The notes: generated from the letters alone by a model not told the origin. A stretch of DNA of 25,577 nucleotides from an uncultured Treponema sp. (GCA_937894335.1 CALCRU010000064.1:1-25577); one strand, 5' to 3'. Positions 14,583 through 22,498 are shown, counted from the first letter of the stretch. Program-made: numbers and translations.

Positions 14583-16760
14583 ATGGCTGTAAAGGCAGCA
14601 AAAGCAAAGTCTTCAAAGAAAAAGAAGACGCTCATCATAGTGGAATCTCCTGCAAAGGCTAAGACTATCGAGCATTATTTGGGAACTGGTTACACAGTAA
14701 AGGCCTCTATGGGTCACCTTATAGACTTGCCCAAAAGCCGCATGGCAATCAATGTGGAAAACAACTTTGAGCCTGAATACATAACCGTTAGGGGTAGGGC
14801 AAAACTTTTAAAGGAACTTCAAAAAGATGCAAAAAATTCTTCCCGTGTTCTGCTTGCATCGGATAATGACCGTGAAGGAGAAGCAATTTCTTGGCACTTA
14901 AACAAGGCCCTTAAGGACAAGACCGATGCCCCCATTGCAAGAATTGTTTTTAACGAAATTACACCTAACGCAATAAAGGAAGCCGTAAAGGAACCAAGAG
15001 AAATTGACGAAGCCAAGGTAAACGCACAAAAGGCTCGCCGCGTTCTTGACAGGCTGGTAGGCTACAACCTTAGCCCCCTCTTGTGGAAGAAGGTAAAAAA
15101 TGGACTTTCTGCAGGGCGTGTTCAGTCTGTTGCCCTCCGTCTTATTTGTGAGCGTGAAAAGGAAGTAGAAGACTTTATTCCAGAAGAATACTGGAGCCTT
15201 GACGCAGACTTTGCAAAGGGAAAGTCAAAATTTACCGCCCAACTTTTCCAGTACAAGGGAGCAAAGCCAGAACTTAAGAGCGAGGCGGATGTAAACAAAA
15301 TCATAGGCGAAATTCAGAATTCGGAATGCCTTGTAGCAGACATTAAGGAAACCGAAAAAACTGTTCGCCCAAAGGCACCCTTTACTACAAGCAAACTTCA
15401 GCAGGCTTCTGCAAACCGTTTGGGCTATACTTCAAGAAAGACCATGCAGATTGCTCAGCAGCTGTACGAAGGCATTCAGATTGGTTCAACCCGAGTAGGT
15501 CTTATTACCTACATGCGAACCGACTCTGTGCGCATTTCTCAGACTGCCATTGACGATGTTCGCGGATGGATAGAAAAAAATTACCCTGACGAGCTTCCTC
15601 CTGAAAAAATAGAATACGCCTCAGGAAAGGGTGCTCAAGATGCCCACGAAGGAATTAGGCCTACATATATAAGCTACACTCCCGACAGCATTAAAGAATA
15701 CCTTACTAGAGACCAGCTTCGACTATATTCAATCATCTGGGAACGCTTTGTTTCTAGCCAGATGAAAAACGCAAAGACAAAGACTCAGAGCGTGGACATT
15801 ACTGCAGGAGATGCAGTCTTTAGGGTAAGCGCCTCCAAACTGTCAGAAAAGGGATTTTATAATGTTATAAAGACCCTTTCTTCAAAGGATGAGGTTACAG
15901 GAAGCCTGCCTTCGCTAAAGGTAGGAGAAAAACTCAGTTCAGGAAAATTCTATCCCGAGCAGCACTTTACTCAGGGACCAGCCCGCTACACAGATGCTTC
16001 AATCGTAAAGACTTTGGAAGAAAAGGGAATAGGACGACCTTCAACCTATGCACCAATAATCAGCGTGCTTTTGGACCGCTATTATGTTACCCGAAGCAAC
16101 AAGCAACTTGTTCCCACTCAGCTTGGAAAGATAATCTGCACTATTTTGGTAGACTCTTTCCCAGAGGTAATCAACGAGAAGTTTACCTCGGAAGTAGAAA
16201 ACGATCTTGACAAGGTTGAGCAGAACACCCTCGTATGGAACACCATGATAGGTGATTTTTACGGACCGTTTAAAAAACGAGTGGAAGAAGTTAACGAAAA
16301 GACAGAAAGCATAAAGGGTACCCTTGACGAAAAGACCGATCAGGTTTGCGAAAAGTGCGGTAAGCCCATGGTAAAAAAACTTGGACGATTCGGCTACTTC
16401 CTTGCTTGCTCAGGATTCCCGGAGTGCCACAATACAAAGAGCATTCCTCTGGCAAAGTGTCCCCGTCCTGGCTGTAACGGCTCCATTGTGGCGCGAAAGA
16501 CAAAGGGTAGGGGTAAGGAATTCTACGGCTGCACTAACTACCCCCAGTGCGACTTTATTACCCACTTTAAGCCCATAGATGTTTACTGTCCCAAGTGCGG
16601 ATGGTTCCTTGTTGAAAAGTACGACAAGAAGAACGGCTCCTACAAGAGCTGCATAAATCCTGAATGCGACTACCTGCACTCTGCCGACGAGGCGATTGCT
16701 GCAGAAGCCGCTGGTGCCTTTGCAGACGCAAATGCCAAAGACAAGGCTCTGAATGGCTAA
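14583..16760 (+). CDS. topA: DNA topoisomerase I
   Basis: The protein has 725 residues, a type IA topoisomerase that relaxes negative supercoils. A lysine-rich N-terminus leads to the TOPRIM domain with IVESPAKAKT (Glu21) and SDNDREGEA (Asp94, Asp96, Glu98). The catalytic tyrosine is Tyr310 in LITYMRTDSVR. HEGIRPT and GRPSTYAPI are further active-site blocks. The C-terminus carries three four-cysteine zinc ribbons: CEKCGKPM...CSGFPEC, CPRPGCNG...CTNYPQC and CPKCGWF...CINPEC, all with four Cys intact. GAGGTGG at 14573-14579 is the ribosome site. The end overlaps xerD by eight bases. Confidence 0.97.
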   Translation: MAVKAAKAKSSKKKKTLIIVESPAKAKTIEHYLGTGYTVKASMGHLIDLPKSRMAINVENNFEPEYITVRGRAKLLKELQKDAKNSSRVLLASDNDREGEAISWHLNKALKDKTDAPIARIVFNEITPNAIKEAVKEPREIDEAKVNAQKARRVLDRLVGYNLSPLLWKKVKNGLSAGRVQSVALRLICEREKEVEDFIPEEYWSLDADFAKGKSKFTAQLFQYKGAKPELKSEADVNKIIGEIQNSECLVADIKETEKTVRPKAPFTTSKLQQASANRLGYTSRKTMQIAQQLYEGIQIGSTRVGLITYMRTDSVRISQTAIDDVRGWIEKNYPDELPPEKIEYASGKGAQDAHEGIRPTYISYTPDSIKEYLTRDQLRLYSIIWERFVSSQMKNAKTKTQSVDITAGDAVFRVSASKLSEKGFYNVIKTLSSKDEVTGSLPSLKVGEKLSSGKFYPEQHFTQGPARYTDASIVKTLEEKGIGRPSTYAPIISVLLDRYYVTRSNKQLVPTQLGKIICTILVDSFPEVINEKFTSEVENDLDKVEQNTLVWNTMIGDFYGPFKKRVEEVNEKTESIKGTLDEKTDQVCEKCGKPMVKKLGRFGYFLACSGFPECHNTKSIPLAKCPRPGCNGSIVARKTKGRGKEFYGCTNYPQCDFITHFKPIDVYCPKCGWFLVEKYDKKNGSYKSCINPECDYLHSADEAIAAEAAGAFADANAKDKALNG

Positions 16761-17766
16761 AGAAGATTTTTTTGACCGGGCCGAAAAAGGTTCTTCCTTT
16801 TCTTCTGCCCTGTCTGTTGCAGCCGCATCTTTTCCTGCCAACACTCCCGTTACGCTAGACGACTGTGCCGCAGAATATCTTCTTTACATAGAAACTGTAC
16901 GGGGCCTTTCTGCAAACTGCGTAACTGGCTACAGGGAAGACCTTTCCCACCTGTCACGCATGGTTGGGGGAACTGCAAAAATAACTGACATAGGTTCCGA
17001 AGACCTTCGCATGTGCATTGGCGAGCTTAGCAGAAGAAAGTATTCCTCAGCCTCAATAAATCGTTTTATTGCTGCTGTAAGGGGTCTTTTTGCCTACTGT
17101 AGAAAATTCCGCTACATAGAGCAGAATCCGGCACTGGAACTTAAGACAGTAAAAATGCCCAAACACCTTCCCAAGTTTATGACTCAGGGTGAGGTTGACC
17201 TTATGTGCGCCTCTCCCCAAAAAAAGGAACTTCTTTGGAAAAGCCGAGATACTGCCATTTTTGAAATGCTGTATTCTTCGGGTTGCCGTGTAAGCGAACT
17301 TGCCTCCCTTACATTCATGGATTTTTCTTCGGGATACGAAAGTGCCATTGTTACCGGAAAGGGAAGCAAGGACAGACGGGTGTATTTTTCTCCAGACGCA
17401 GTTAAGGCTCTAAACGAATATCTTGGAGAGCGAAAGGCAAAGTTTCCCCAGACCATGCAGGGAGGGGGAGCCTTTGTAAAGCAGGTTTTTATCAATCAAA
17501 AGGGAAGTCCTCTTACTCCTCACGGAATATGGTTTATTGTTTCCCGTTACAGCGGAATTGAGGGAACAAATCGTCCTGTCTCTCCCCATGCATTTAGGCA
17601 TACATTTGCCACTGGTATGCTGGCTGAAGGAGCCGACATCCGCATGGTGCAGGAAATGCTTGGTCACTCTAGCATAAGCACCACCCAGCGCTACACCCAT
17701 GTTACCAAGGAACGCCTTAAAGAAGTTTACAATCAGGCTTTTCCCCATTCAGGTAAGGAAGACTGA
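16753..17766 (+). CDS. xerD: Tyrosine recombinase XerD-type
   Basis: The protein has 337 residues, the second Xer recombinase of the window. Catalytic residues are complete: Arg179 (SGCRVSELA), Lys203 (GKGSKDRRV), His279 and Arg282 (PHAFRHTFATGML), His305 (LGHSSISTTQ) and Tyr314 (QRYTHV). It has an extra N-terminal stretch of about 30 residues (MAKEDFFDRAEKGSSFSS onwards) before the SAM-like domain; an internal start could remove it, but none has a clear ribosome site. It overlaps topA, as codV does with its neighbours in B. subtilis (codV is the Xer gene of that region). Together with the gene at 11702 it should form the XerC/XerD heterotetramer acting at dif; which is C or D cannot be decided from sequence alone. 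Confidence 0.88.
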   Translation: MAKEDFFDRAEKGSSFSSALSVAAASFPANTPVTLDDCAAEYLLYIETVRGLSANCVTGYREDLSHLSRMVGGTAKITDIGSEDLRMCIGELSRRKYSSASINRFIAAVRGLFAYCRKFRYIEQNPALELKTVKMPKHLPKFMTQGEVDLMCASPQKKELLWKSRDTAIFEMLYSSGCRVSELASLTFMDFSSGYESAIVTGKGSKDRRVYFSPDAVKALNEYLGERKAKFPQTMQGGGAFVKQVFINQKGSPLTPHGIWFIVSRYSGIEGTNRPVSPHAFRHTFATGMLAEGADIRMVQEMLGHSSISTTQRYTHVTKERLKEVYNQAFPHSGKED

Positions 17767-17789
17767 AACGCTTTTCCCCCTATGCGATT

Positions 17790-17819
17790 TTGATTTTTTT
17801 GTGTATATTTGAATATATT
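17790..17819 (+). promoter_or_regulatory. Possible promoter of hslVU
   Basis: TTGATT (17790-17795), an 18-bp spacer and TATATT (17814-17819) lie before a short leader (about 10 bases) ahead of hslV at 17836. The region is very AT-rich so chance matches are likely. Confidence 0.35.
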
Positions 17820-17835
17820 CTATTGGGGTAAAATT

Positions 17836-18378
17836 ATGGAACAAGGTGAAAAAATAAGAAGTACGACTGTTATTGCCGTAAAAAAAGACGGAAAAGTCGC
17901 CATGGCCGGTGACGGTCAGGTTACTATGGGAAACACGGTCATGAAGGGTAACGCTCGCAAGGTAAGGCGCATTTATGACGGAAAAGTTCTTACGGGATTT
18001 GCAGGAGCAACTGCAGACGCCTTTACCCTGTTTGACAAGTTTGAGGCCCGTCTTAAGGAATTTAACGGAGACCTTACCAGATCGGCGGTGGAACTGGCAA
18101 AGGCATGGCGCACTGACCGCACCATGAGCAAACTGGATGCCCTTCTGCTTGTAGCTGATTCTAGCAAGATTCTTCTCATAAGCGGTTCTGGAGATGTAAT
18201 AGAACCTGAAAACGACATTCTTGCAATAGGTTCAGGCGGAAACTACGCTTATGCTGCTGCCCTGGCCTACATGGAGTCTAGCAACTATTCCGCAAAGGAA
18301 ATTGCCGAAAAATCTCTTAGCATAGCTGGAAACATCTGTATTTATACAAACTCACACATAACCGTAGAGGAGCTTTAA
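17836..18378 (+). CDS. hslV: ATP-dependent protease proteolytic subunit HslV (ClpQ)
   Basis: The protein has 180 residues from ATG 17836, with GGGGT at 17825-17829 as a weak ribosome site; TTG 17809 is a less likely start. HslV is a proteasome-like threonine protease that forms a dodecamer capped by HslU. Landmarks are AMAGDGQVTMGNTVMKG, RRIYDGKVLTGFAGATADAF, AWRTDRTMSKLDALLLVADS, ILAIGSGGNYA and ICIYTNSHITVEEL. The catalytic threonine should be Thr10 of RSTTVIAV, so nine residues (MEQGEKIRS) precede it, where E. coli has only the initiator Met. These must be removed, or the enzyme must work differently; similar short leaders exist in other bacterial ClpQ. hslU starts two bases after its stop. 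Confidence 0.95.
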   Translation: MEQGEKIRSTTVIAVKKDGKVAMAGDGQVTMGNTVMKGNARKVRRIYDGKVLTGFAGATADAFTLFDKFEARLKEFNGDLTRSAVELAKAWRTDRTMSKLDALLLVADSSKILLISGSGDVIEPENDILAIGSGGNYAYAAALAYMESSNYSAKEIAEKSLSIAGNICIYTNSHITVEEL

Positions 18379-18380
18379 TC

Positions 18381-19925
18381 ATGGAATCCAAGGACACTTT
18401 ACCAGAAGGACTTACCCCCTCGCAGATTGTAGAAAATCTTGACTCCTACATAATCGGTCAGGCCCGTGCAAAGCGTCATGTGGCAGTGGCACTGCGAAAC
18501 AGACAGAGGCGCATAAAGTTACCGGAAGAAATCCGTGACGAAGTTGCACCAAAAAACATACTGATGATAGGACCCACAGGTGTAGGAAAAACCGAAATTG
18601 CCCGTCGTCTTGCTAAACTGTGCGGAGCGCCCTTTCTTAAGGTAGAGGCAACTAAGTATACCGAAGTAGGATATGTGGGGCGTGATGTGGAAAGCATGGT
18701 TCGGGACCTTATGGCTGTAGGCTACACTATGGTAAAGGCGGAACTTCAGGAACAGCTTCGTGCAAAGGCAGAGCCACAGGTAGAGGAAGACTTGCTTGAC
18801 CTTCTTTTGCCTGGAACTTCCACAAAGAAAAAAGAAAAAGCACCAGCCAAGCCCAACATTCGCATAATGGGAAGCATCTTTGGCGAAGGAAGTCCTGTTC
18901 AGGGAAGCGTAATCCGTATAGACAAGCCCATAGAGCAGAAGGAGGGTGCAGAGGAGCAGCCTTCTGAGTCAGACTCTCAGAACTCTCAGATGGAACAGAA
19001 TGCAGATTCTGCTTCAGAACAGAATGGAGAAAAGACAGAAGCGGACAATCCTACAAGAGAAAAATTTAGGCAGATGCTTAGGGAAGGAAAACTGGAAGAC
19101 CGTCCCGTGGAACTTACTGTGCATCAGACTCCCCATTTTGACGGCATGAGCATGATGAGCGGTTCTCCAGAAGACATGGAACAGAGCATAAGTAGCCTGC
19201 AGGAAATGTTCAGCGGTGGACGCTCCAGAAGAAAGACCGTTACTGTAAGGGAAGCTCGTCAGATTCTGATGGAGGAAAACCTTGAAAGTCTTACTGACCG
19301 TGACAAGGTTGCAGACGAGGCTCGTCGCAGGGTAGAGCAGAGCGGAATAATTTTTATTGACGAGATAGACAAAATTGCTGTACACGGAGAAAGCCGAGGA
19401 CAGGATGTAAGCCGTGAAGGTGTTCAGCGCGACATTCTTCCTATTGTGGAAGGCAGCAATGTAAACACAAAGTGGGGCGTTGTAAACACAACCCACATTC
19501 TATTTATTGGAGCGGGAGCATTTTCTGTTGCCGCACCCAGCGACCTTATTCCCGAACTTCAGGGCCGCTTCCCCCTTCGCGTAGAACTGGAGGCCCTTAG
19601 CAAAGATGACTTTAAGCGGATTCTTACGGAACCAAAGAATGCCCTTGTGCGTCAGTACGAAGCCCTTTTGGCAACAGAGGGTCTAACCCTTACATTCTCT
19701 GATGAGGCGATTGACAGGATGGCATTTATTGCGGAAGATGTGAACTCCCGTGCCGAAAACATTGGTGCCCGTCGCCTGCACACGATTATGGAAACCGTAC
19801 TGGAAGAGCTTAGCTTTGACGCAGACAAGCACAGGGGCGAAACCATAACCATAGACCGCTCCTATGTAGATGAAAAACTTAAAGACATTGTGCAGGATCA
19901 GGATTTGGAAAAATACATACTTTGA
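18381..19925 (+). CDS. hslU: ATP-dependent protease ATPase subunit HslU (ClpY)
   Basis: The protein has 514 residues, against about 443 in E. coli. This AAA+ unfoldase feeds HslV. Walker A is GPTGVGKTE (64-72), followed by KVEATKYTEVGYVGRDVESM, the pore-loop block. Walker B is IFIDEIDK with Asp327 and Glu328; GAFSVAAPSDLIPELQGRFP holds the sensor 1 and arginine-finger region; the C-terminal LEKYIL is the tail that docks into HslV. The extra length lies in the intermediate domain at about residues 184-228, a stretch rich in Glu, Gln, Ser and Asn (EQPSESDSQNSQMEQNADSA), which looks disordered. GAGGAG at 18367-18372 is the ribosome site. A perfect hairpin covers its stop codon. Confidence 0.96.
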   Translation: MESKDTLPEGLTPSQIVENLDSYIIGQARAKRHVAVALRNRQRRIKLPEEIRDEVAPKNILMIGPTGVGKTEIARRLAKLCGAPFLKVEATKYTEVGYVGRDVESMVRDLMAVGYTMVKAELQEQLRAKAEPQVEEDLLDLLLPGTSTKKKEKAPAKPNIRIMGSIFGEGSPVQGSVIRIDKPIEQKEGAEEQPSESDSQNSQMEQNADSASEQNGEKTEADNPTREKFRQMLREGKLEDRPVELTVHQTPHFDGMSMMSGSPEDMEQSISSLQEMFSGGRSRRKTVTVREARQILMEENLESLTDRDKVADEARRRVEQSGIIFIDEIDKIAVHGESRGQDVSREGVQRDILPIVEGSNVNTKWGVVNTTHILFIGAGAFSVAAPSDLIPELQGRFPLRVELEALSKDDFKRILTEPKNALVRQYEALLATEGLTLTFSDEAIDRMAFIAEDVNSRAENIGARRLHTIMETVLEELSFDADKHRGETITIDRSYVDEKLKDIVQDQDLEKYIL

Positions 19926-19952
19926 AAATTGCATCCTTGCAATTTTCAAAGT
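19919..19952 (+). terminator. Stem-loop overlapping the hslU stop codon, possible terminator
   Basis: A perfect 14-bp stem (ACTTTGAAAATTGC 19919-19932, GCAATTTTCAAAGT 19939-19952, loop ATCCTT) includes the last codons and stop of hslU. No T run follows, so it may act as an mRNA 3'-end protector or a weak stop. It directly abuts the repeat array. Confidence 0.5.
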
Positions 19953-20190
19953 GCGAGTTTTTGCTTGGCCAAAAACTCGCTTACGCATCTGTTAAGAGTC
20001 TTCCGCAACATCCGTGTTGCTCCCTTTGGAGAGTTGCGATTTTTACAATGCGAGATTTTACATCAGCAAAATCTCGCTTACCCATGTGATAAGAACCTGT
20101 CGCAACATCCGTGTTGCTCCCTTTGGAGAGTTGCGATTTTTACAATAATTCATGTGATAAGAGTCTGCCGCGCCGTCCTTGAGAGATGTG
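19953..20190. repeat. Tandem 97-bp repeat units with conserved hairpins
   Basis: Unit 1 (19953-20049) and unit 2 (20050-20146) have a 97-bp period; a shorter degenerate third unit (about 20151-20190) keeps only the GATAAGAGTCTG part onward. Each of the first two opens with a perfect hairpin, GCGAGTTTTTG...CAAAAACTCGC (19953-19980) and GCGAGATTTT...AAAATCTCGC (20050-20077), whose sixth base pair changes from T-A to A-T between copies. A second part, 46 bases long and identical in both (20004-20049, 20101-20146), contains GCAACA-TCCG-TGTTGC and CTCC-CTTT-GGAG hairpins and outer arms CGCAAC/GTTGCG. No spacers, cas genes or transposase are seen. Confidence 0.85.
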
Positions 20191-20194
20191 AGAT

Positions 20195-20222
20195 TTGCAA
20201 ACCATTGCTTTTGTGCTATACT
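20195..20222 (+). promoter_or_regulatory. Probable promoter of the methyltransferase, leaderless
   Basis: TTGCAA (20195-20200), a 16-bp spacer and TATACT (20217-20222) end six bases before ATG 20229. Transcription would start at about the start codon, and no ribosome site is present. Confidence 0.55.
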
Positions 20223-20228
20223 TTGTGC

Positions 20229-21020
20229 ATGGAGATAAGAGACCCTCAGTTTGACGGAGGAAGGCCTTTTGACTTTGGTAAGACTTCCGCTGACTATGCA
20301 AAGTTCCGCGACATTTATCCTGACGAGTTTTACAAAAAGCTTACGGGGCTAAACCTTGGAACAGAGAATCAGACTGTCCTTGACTTGGGAACAGGCACAG
20401 GTGTTCTGCCAAGAAACATGTACAGGTATGGCGCAAAGTGGACTGGAGCCGACATTTCTCAGAATCAGATTGAATATGCAAAGAAACTGTCCGTAGAAAA
20501 AGGCATGAACATCCGCTATGTCTGCTCCTCCGCAGAAGACCTAGACTTTCCTCCAGAAACTTTTGATGTGGTAACTGCATGCCAGTGCTTTGGCTACTTT
20601 GACAAGAAAAAAGTCCTTCCAAAAATACACGAACTCCTTAAGACAGGCGGACACTTTGCAGTCCTCTTTATGGCTTGGCTCCCAAAAGAAGACAAAATCG
20701 CCGCAAAAACCGAAGAACTTGTCCTAAAATACAATCCCCACTGGACGGGCGCAAACATGACTCGCTATCCGGTAAACGAGCCTGACTGGGCCAAGGGTTA
20801 TTTTACTCTTTCCCATGCAGAAGCCTTTGACATTCCCGTAACATTTACAAGGGAAACTTGGCACGGAAGAATCCGCTCTTGTAGGGGAATTGGTGCCTCC
20901 TCCCTTACTCCTCAGGAAATTAGCTTGTGGGAAAAAGAACATCTTGAATATCTTAAAACTGTTCCCCAGCAGTTTAAAATCCTCCATTACGCCACCATTT
21001 TAGACTTAAAAAAAGCATAA
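20229..21020 (+). CDS. Class I SAM-dependent methyltransferase of unknown substrate
   Basis: The protein has 263 residues. The SAM-binding fold is clear: motif I VLDLGTGTGVLP, an acidic residue after strand 2 in GADISQNQIEYAKK, CSSAEDLDFPPETFDVV (motifs II/III) and HELLKTGGHFAVLF (motif post III). The C-terminal third (SHAEAFDIPVTFTRETWHGR and SCRGIGASSLTPQEISLW) recalls small-molecule methyltransferases of the UbiE/Methyltransf_11 type, whose substrates vary widely; none can be named here. An upstream extension of the frame to 19929 runs through the repeat array and is rejected in favour of ATG 20229. It sits between hslU and flgB, where B. subtilis has codY, and appears to be a separately promoted insertion in an otherwise conserved neighbourhood. 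Confidence 0.88.
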   Translation: MEIRDPQFDGGRPFDFGKTSADYAKFRDIYPDEFYKKLTGLNLGTENQTVLDLGTGTGVLPRNMYRYGAKWTGADISQNQIEYAKKLSVEKGMNIRYVCSSAEDLDFPPETFDVVTACQCFGYFDKKKVLPKIHELLKTGGHFAVLFMAWLPKEDKIAAKTEELVLKYNPHWTGANMTRYPVNEPDWAKGYFTLSHAEAFDIPVTFTRETWHGRIRSCRGIGASSLTPQEISLWEKEHLEYLKTVPQQFKILHYATILDLKKA

Positions 21021-21046
21021 GGTCTTAATCCCCCTGTAAAAAAGGC

Positions 21047-21073
21047 TAAACTTCTTTTTTCCCTTTCCGAAAA
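21047..21073 (+). promoter_or_regulatory. Candidate sigma28 (FliA) promoter of the flgB operon
   Basis: TAAACTTC (21047-21054), an 11-bp spacer and TCCGAAAA (21066-21073) match the flagellar consensus TAAAGTTT-11-GCCGATAA at six of eight positions in each half. Transcription would start about 8 bases later, at ATG 21081, and no ribosome site is present. No good sigma70 pair is seen in 21021-21080. Tentative. Confidence 0.35.
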
Positions 21074-21080
21074 TCAAAGT

Positions 21081-21509
21081 ATGGGAATGAATAGTTTTGT
21101 AAACAATGTAGAACTTCTTCACAAGGCTCTTGATGTAAGCACTCTGCGCTATCAGGTTGCGTCAAACAACCTTGCAAACAGCGAAACGCCTAATTACAAG
21201 AAGCAGTATGTTAACTTTGAAAGCGAACTTGCCCGGGCATTTAAAAGCCGTGACAACGACAGCGAAGCTTTCCACATGACTGTTACTGACGAAAGGCACA
21301 TTCCCAGCGCTCAGCCAAAAGACTGGCGAGAAGTAGAGCCTCGCAGGGTAACGGACTACCTTACAACGGCAAAGGCAAACGGAAACAATGTTGACGCCGA
21401 AGAAGAGGCGATGAATGTTGTTCAGATACAGATGCAGTATGAACTTTTGACTAGAATGATGAACTTTGAGTTTTCTCAGGTCAAGACTGCAATGCAGAAA
21501 TTAGGCTAA
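21081..21509 (+). CDS. flgB: Flagellar basal-body rod protein FlgB
   Basis: The protein has 142 residues. FlgB is a proximal rod subunit exported by the flagellar secretion system. The rod-protein signature is ALDVSTLRYQVASNNLANSE followed by TPNYKKQYVNFESEL. The C-terminal helix ends NVVQIQMQYELLTRMMNFEF, typical of axial proteins. ATG 21087 (MNSFVNN) is an alternative start; neither has a ribosome site. It is the first gene of the flgB-flgC-fliE-fliF-fliG order; flgC starts 11 bases later. Confidence 0.94.
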   Translation: MGMNSFVNNVELLHKALDVSTLRYQVASNNLANSETPNYKKQYVNFESELARAFKSRDNDSEAFHMTVTDERHIPSAQPKDWREVEPRRVTDYLTTAKANGNNVDAEEEAMNVVQIQMQYELLTRMMNFEFSQVKTAMQKLG

Positions 21510-21520
21510 AGGAGTAGCAT

Positions 21521-21979
21521 ATGGGACTTTTTACTAGCATTAACATAGCGGCATCAGGAATGAGCATGGAGCGCACCCGACAGGATGTAATAAGCAGCAA
21601 CATTGCCAATGCCAGCACGACTCGCACTCAGGAAGGCGGTCCCTACCGTAAAAAGACTGTAGTTGTGGAACCCATCGCTTCAGAATATCCCGTATTCCGC
21701 TCACCCTTTACGCTTTCCACCCACGACAATGGACCCGGAAGCGGTGTTCGCGTTAAGGAAATTGTTTCAGATACTACTCAGGGACGCATGGTGTACGATC
21801 CCGGTCATCCTGATGCAATTCTTTCAGGACCCTACAAAGGCTATGTGGAATATCCAAATGTAAACATTGTAAACGAAATGGTTGACATGATTAGTGCCAG
21901 CCGCGCTTACGAGGCAAATGCATCGGTAATTCAGGGAAGCAAGGAAATGTTTTCAGCCGCCCTGCAAATTGGCTCTTGA
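21521..21979 (+). CDS. flgC: Flagellar basal-body rod protein FlgC
   Basis: The protein has 152 residues, a proximal rod component. It begins MGLFTSINIAASGMSMERTR with the N-terminal axial signature VISSNIANASTTRT, contains GVRVKEIVSDTTQGRMVYDPGHPDA in its middle, and ends YVEYPNVNIVNEMVDMISAS plus SRAYEANASVI, which is diagnostic of FlgC. AAAGGAG at 21508-21514 is the ribosome site. Its stop codon lies inside the TTGACA of a possible fliE promoter. Confidence 0.96.
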   Translation: MGLFTSINIAASGMSMERTRQDVISSNIANASTTRTQEGGPYRKKTVVVEPIASEYPVFRSPFTLSTHDNGPGSGVRVKEIVSDTTQGRMVYDPGHPDAILSGPYKGYVEYPNVNIVNEMVDMISASRAYEANASVIQGSKEMFSAALQIGS

Positions 21980-22002
21980 CAGTAAATAGTAACTGTTATA
22001 CT
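21976..22002 (+). promoter_or_regulatory. Possible internal promoter before fliE
   Basis: A perfect TTGACA (21976-21981) overlaps the flgC stop; TATACT (21997-22002) follows after only 15 bp, which is short of the ideal 17. A small hairpin (GGCTGT/GCAGCC, 22020-22036) lies in the 57-base leader before the GGGAGG of fliE. Confidence 0.35.
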
Positions 22003-22059
22003 TTTTGAGGTGGGGAATGGGCTGTCTTGAGCAGCCAGTAATTTTGGGAGGAATTACAC

Positions 22060-22404
22060 ATGAACTTAAACTATCTTACAAGTACAATGCAACTTGCCCG
22101 TACCGATCCTGCCCACATAGGAACGGCACCTCTTTCTGGCACCAAAACCGAAAAACTGTCGGACACCGCCGGCTCAAAAAATAAGTCAGAATTTGAAAAC
22201 TACCTTCTTACTGCAATAGAAGAAATGAATTCTCAGCAGCTAGAAAACAGCAGGCTTTCTGAAAAAATCCTTACAAATCCGGATGATATAGATATTCAAG
22301 ATGTTACCACGGCAATGGCAAAGGCCCAAATGTCCCTCTCTCTGGCTCAGACCGTAATAGACCGCCTTATAAGCGGCTGGAACGAGCTGTCTACCCCAAG
22401 ATGA
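22060..22404 (+). CDS. fliE: Flagellar hook-basal body complex protein FliE
   Basis: The protein has 114 residues. FliE is the small adaptor that joins the MS ring to the rod. The C-terminal half fits the family: FENYLLTAIEEMNSQQLENS, a helix with NPDDIDIQDVTTAMAKAQMS and SLAQTVIDRLISGWNEL. The N-terminal 40 residues are variable, as usual. GGGAGG at 22046-22051 is the ribosome site. Position between flgC and fliF is as in most flagellated bacteria. Confidence 0.92.
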   Translation: MNLNYLTSTMQLARTDPAHIGTAPLSGTKTEKLSDTAGSKNKSEFENYLLTAIEEMNSQQLENSRLSEKILTNPDDIDIQDVTTAMAKAQMSLSLAQTVIDRLISGWNELSTPR

Positions 22405-22413
22405 TAAAGTAAC

Positions 22414-22479
22414 GCCCCAAAGAAAAAAAACACTTTACAAACTCTACATTATATGTTATACTGGTGTAAAATTTGGGGC
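22414..22479 (+). promoter_or_regulatory. Promoter within a nested inverted repeat upstream of fliF
   Basis: TTTACA (22434-22439), a 17-bp spacer and TATACT (22457-22462) form a plausible sigma70 promoter. It lies inside two nested inverted repeats: GCCCCAAA (22414-22421) with TTTGGGGC (22472-22479), and TTTACA with TGTAAA (22465-22470). The arms could be an operator, or a hairpin in read-through mRNA; no T tract follows. Confidence 0.5.
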
Positions 22480-22498
22480 AAAAAATGCACTTCTGATT

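Noticed and set aside
17767..17835. A dif site next to xerD
   Set aside because: The gap is AT-rich but shows no paired 11-bp arms around a 6-bp centre.
19953..20190. CRISPR array
   Set aside because: Units are 97 bp, contiguous, lack variable spacers, and no cas genes are nearby.
19929..20228. Upstream extension of the methyltransferase frame
   Set aside because: It translates the repeat array, while a promoter and the conserved domain place the start at 20229.
21038..21060. A/T stem (AAAAAAG/CTTTTTT) as a terminator after the methyltransferase
   Set aside because: A 7-bp almost pure A-T stem would be weak, and it overlaps the candidate flgB promoter.
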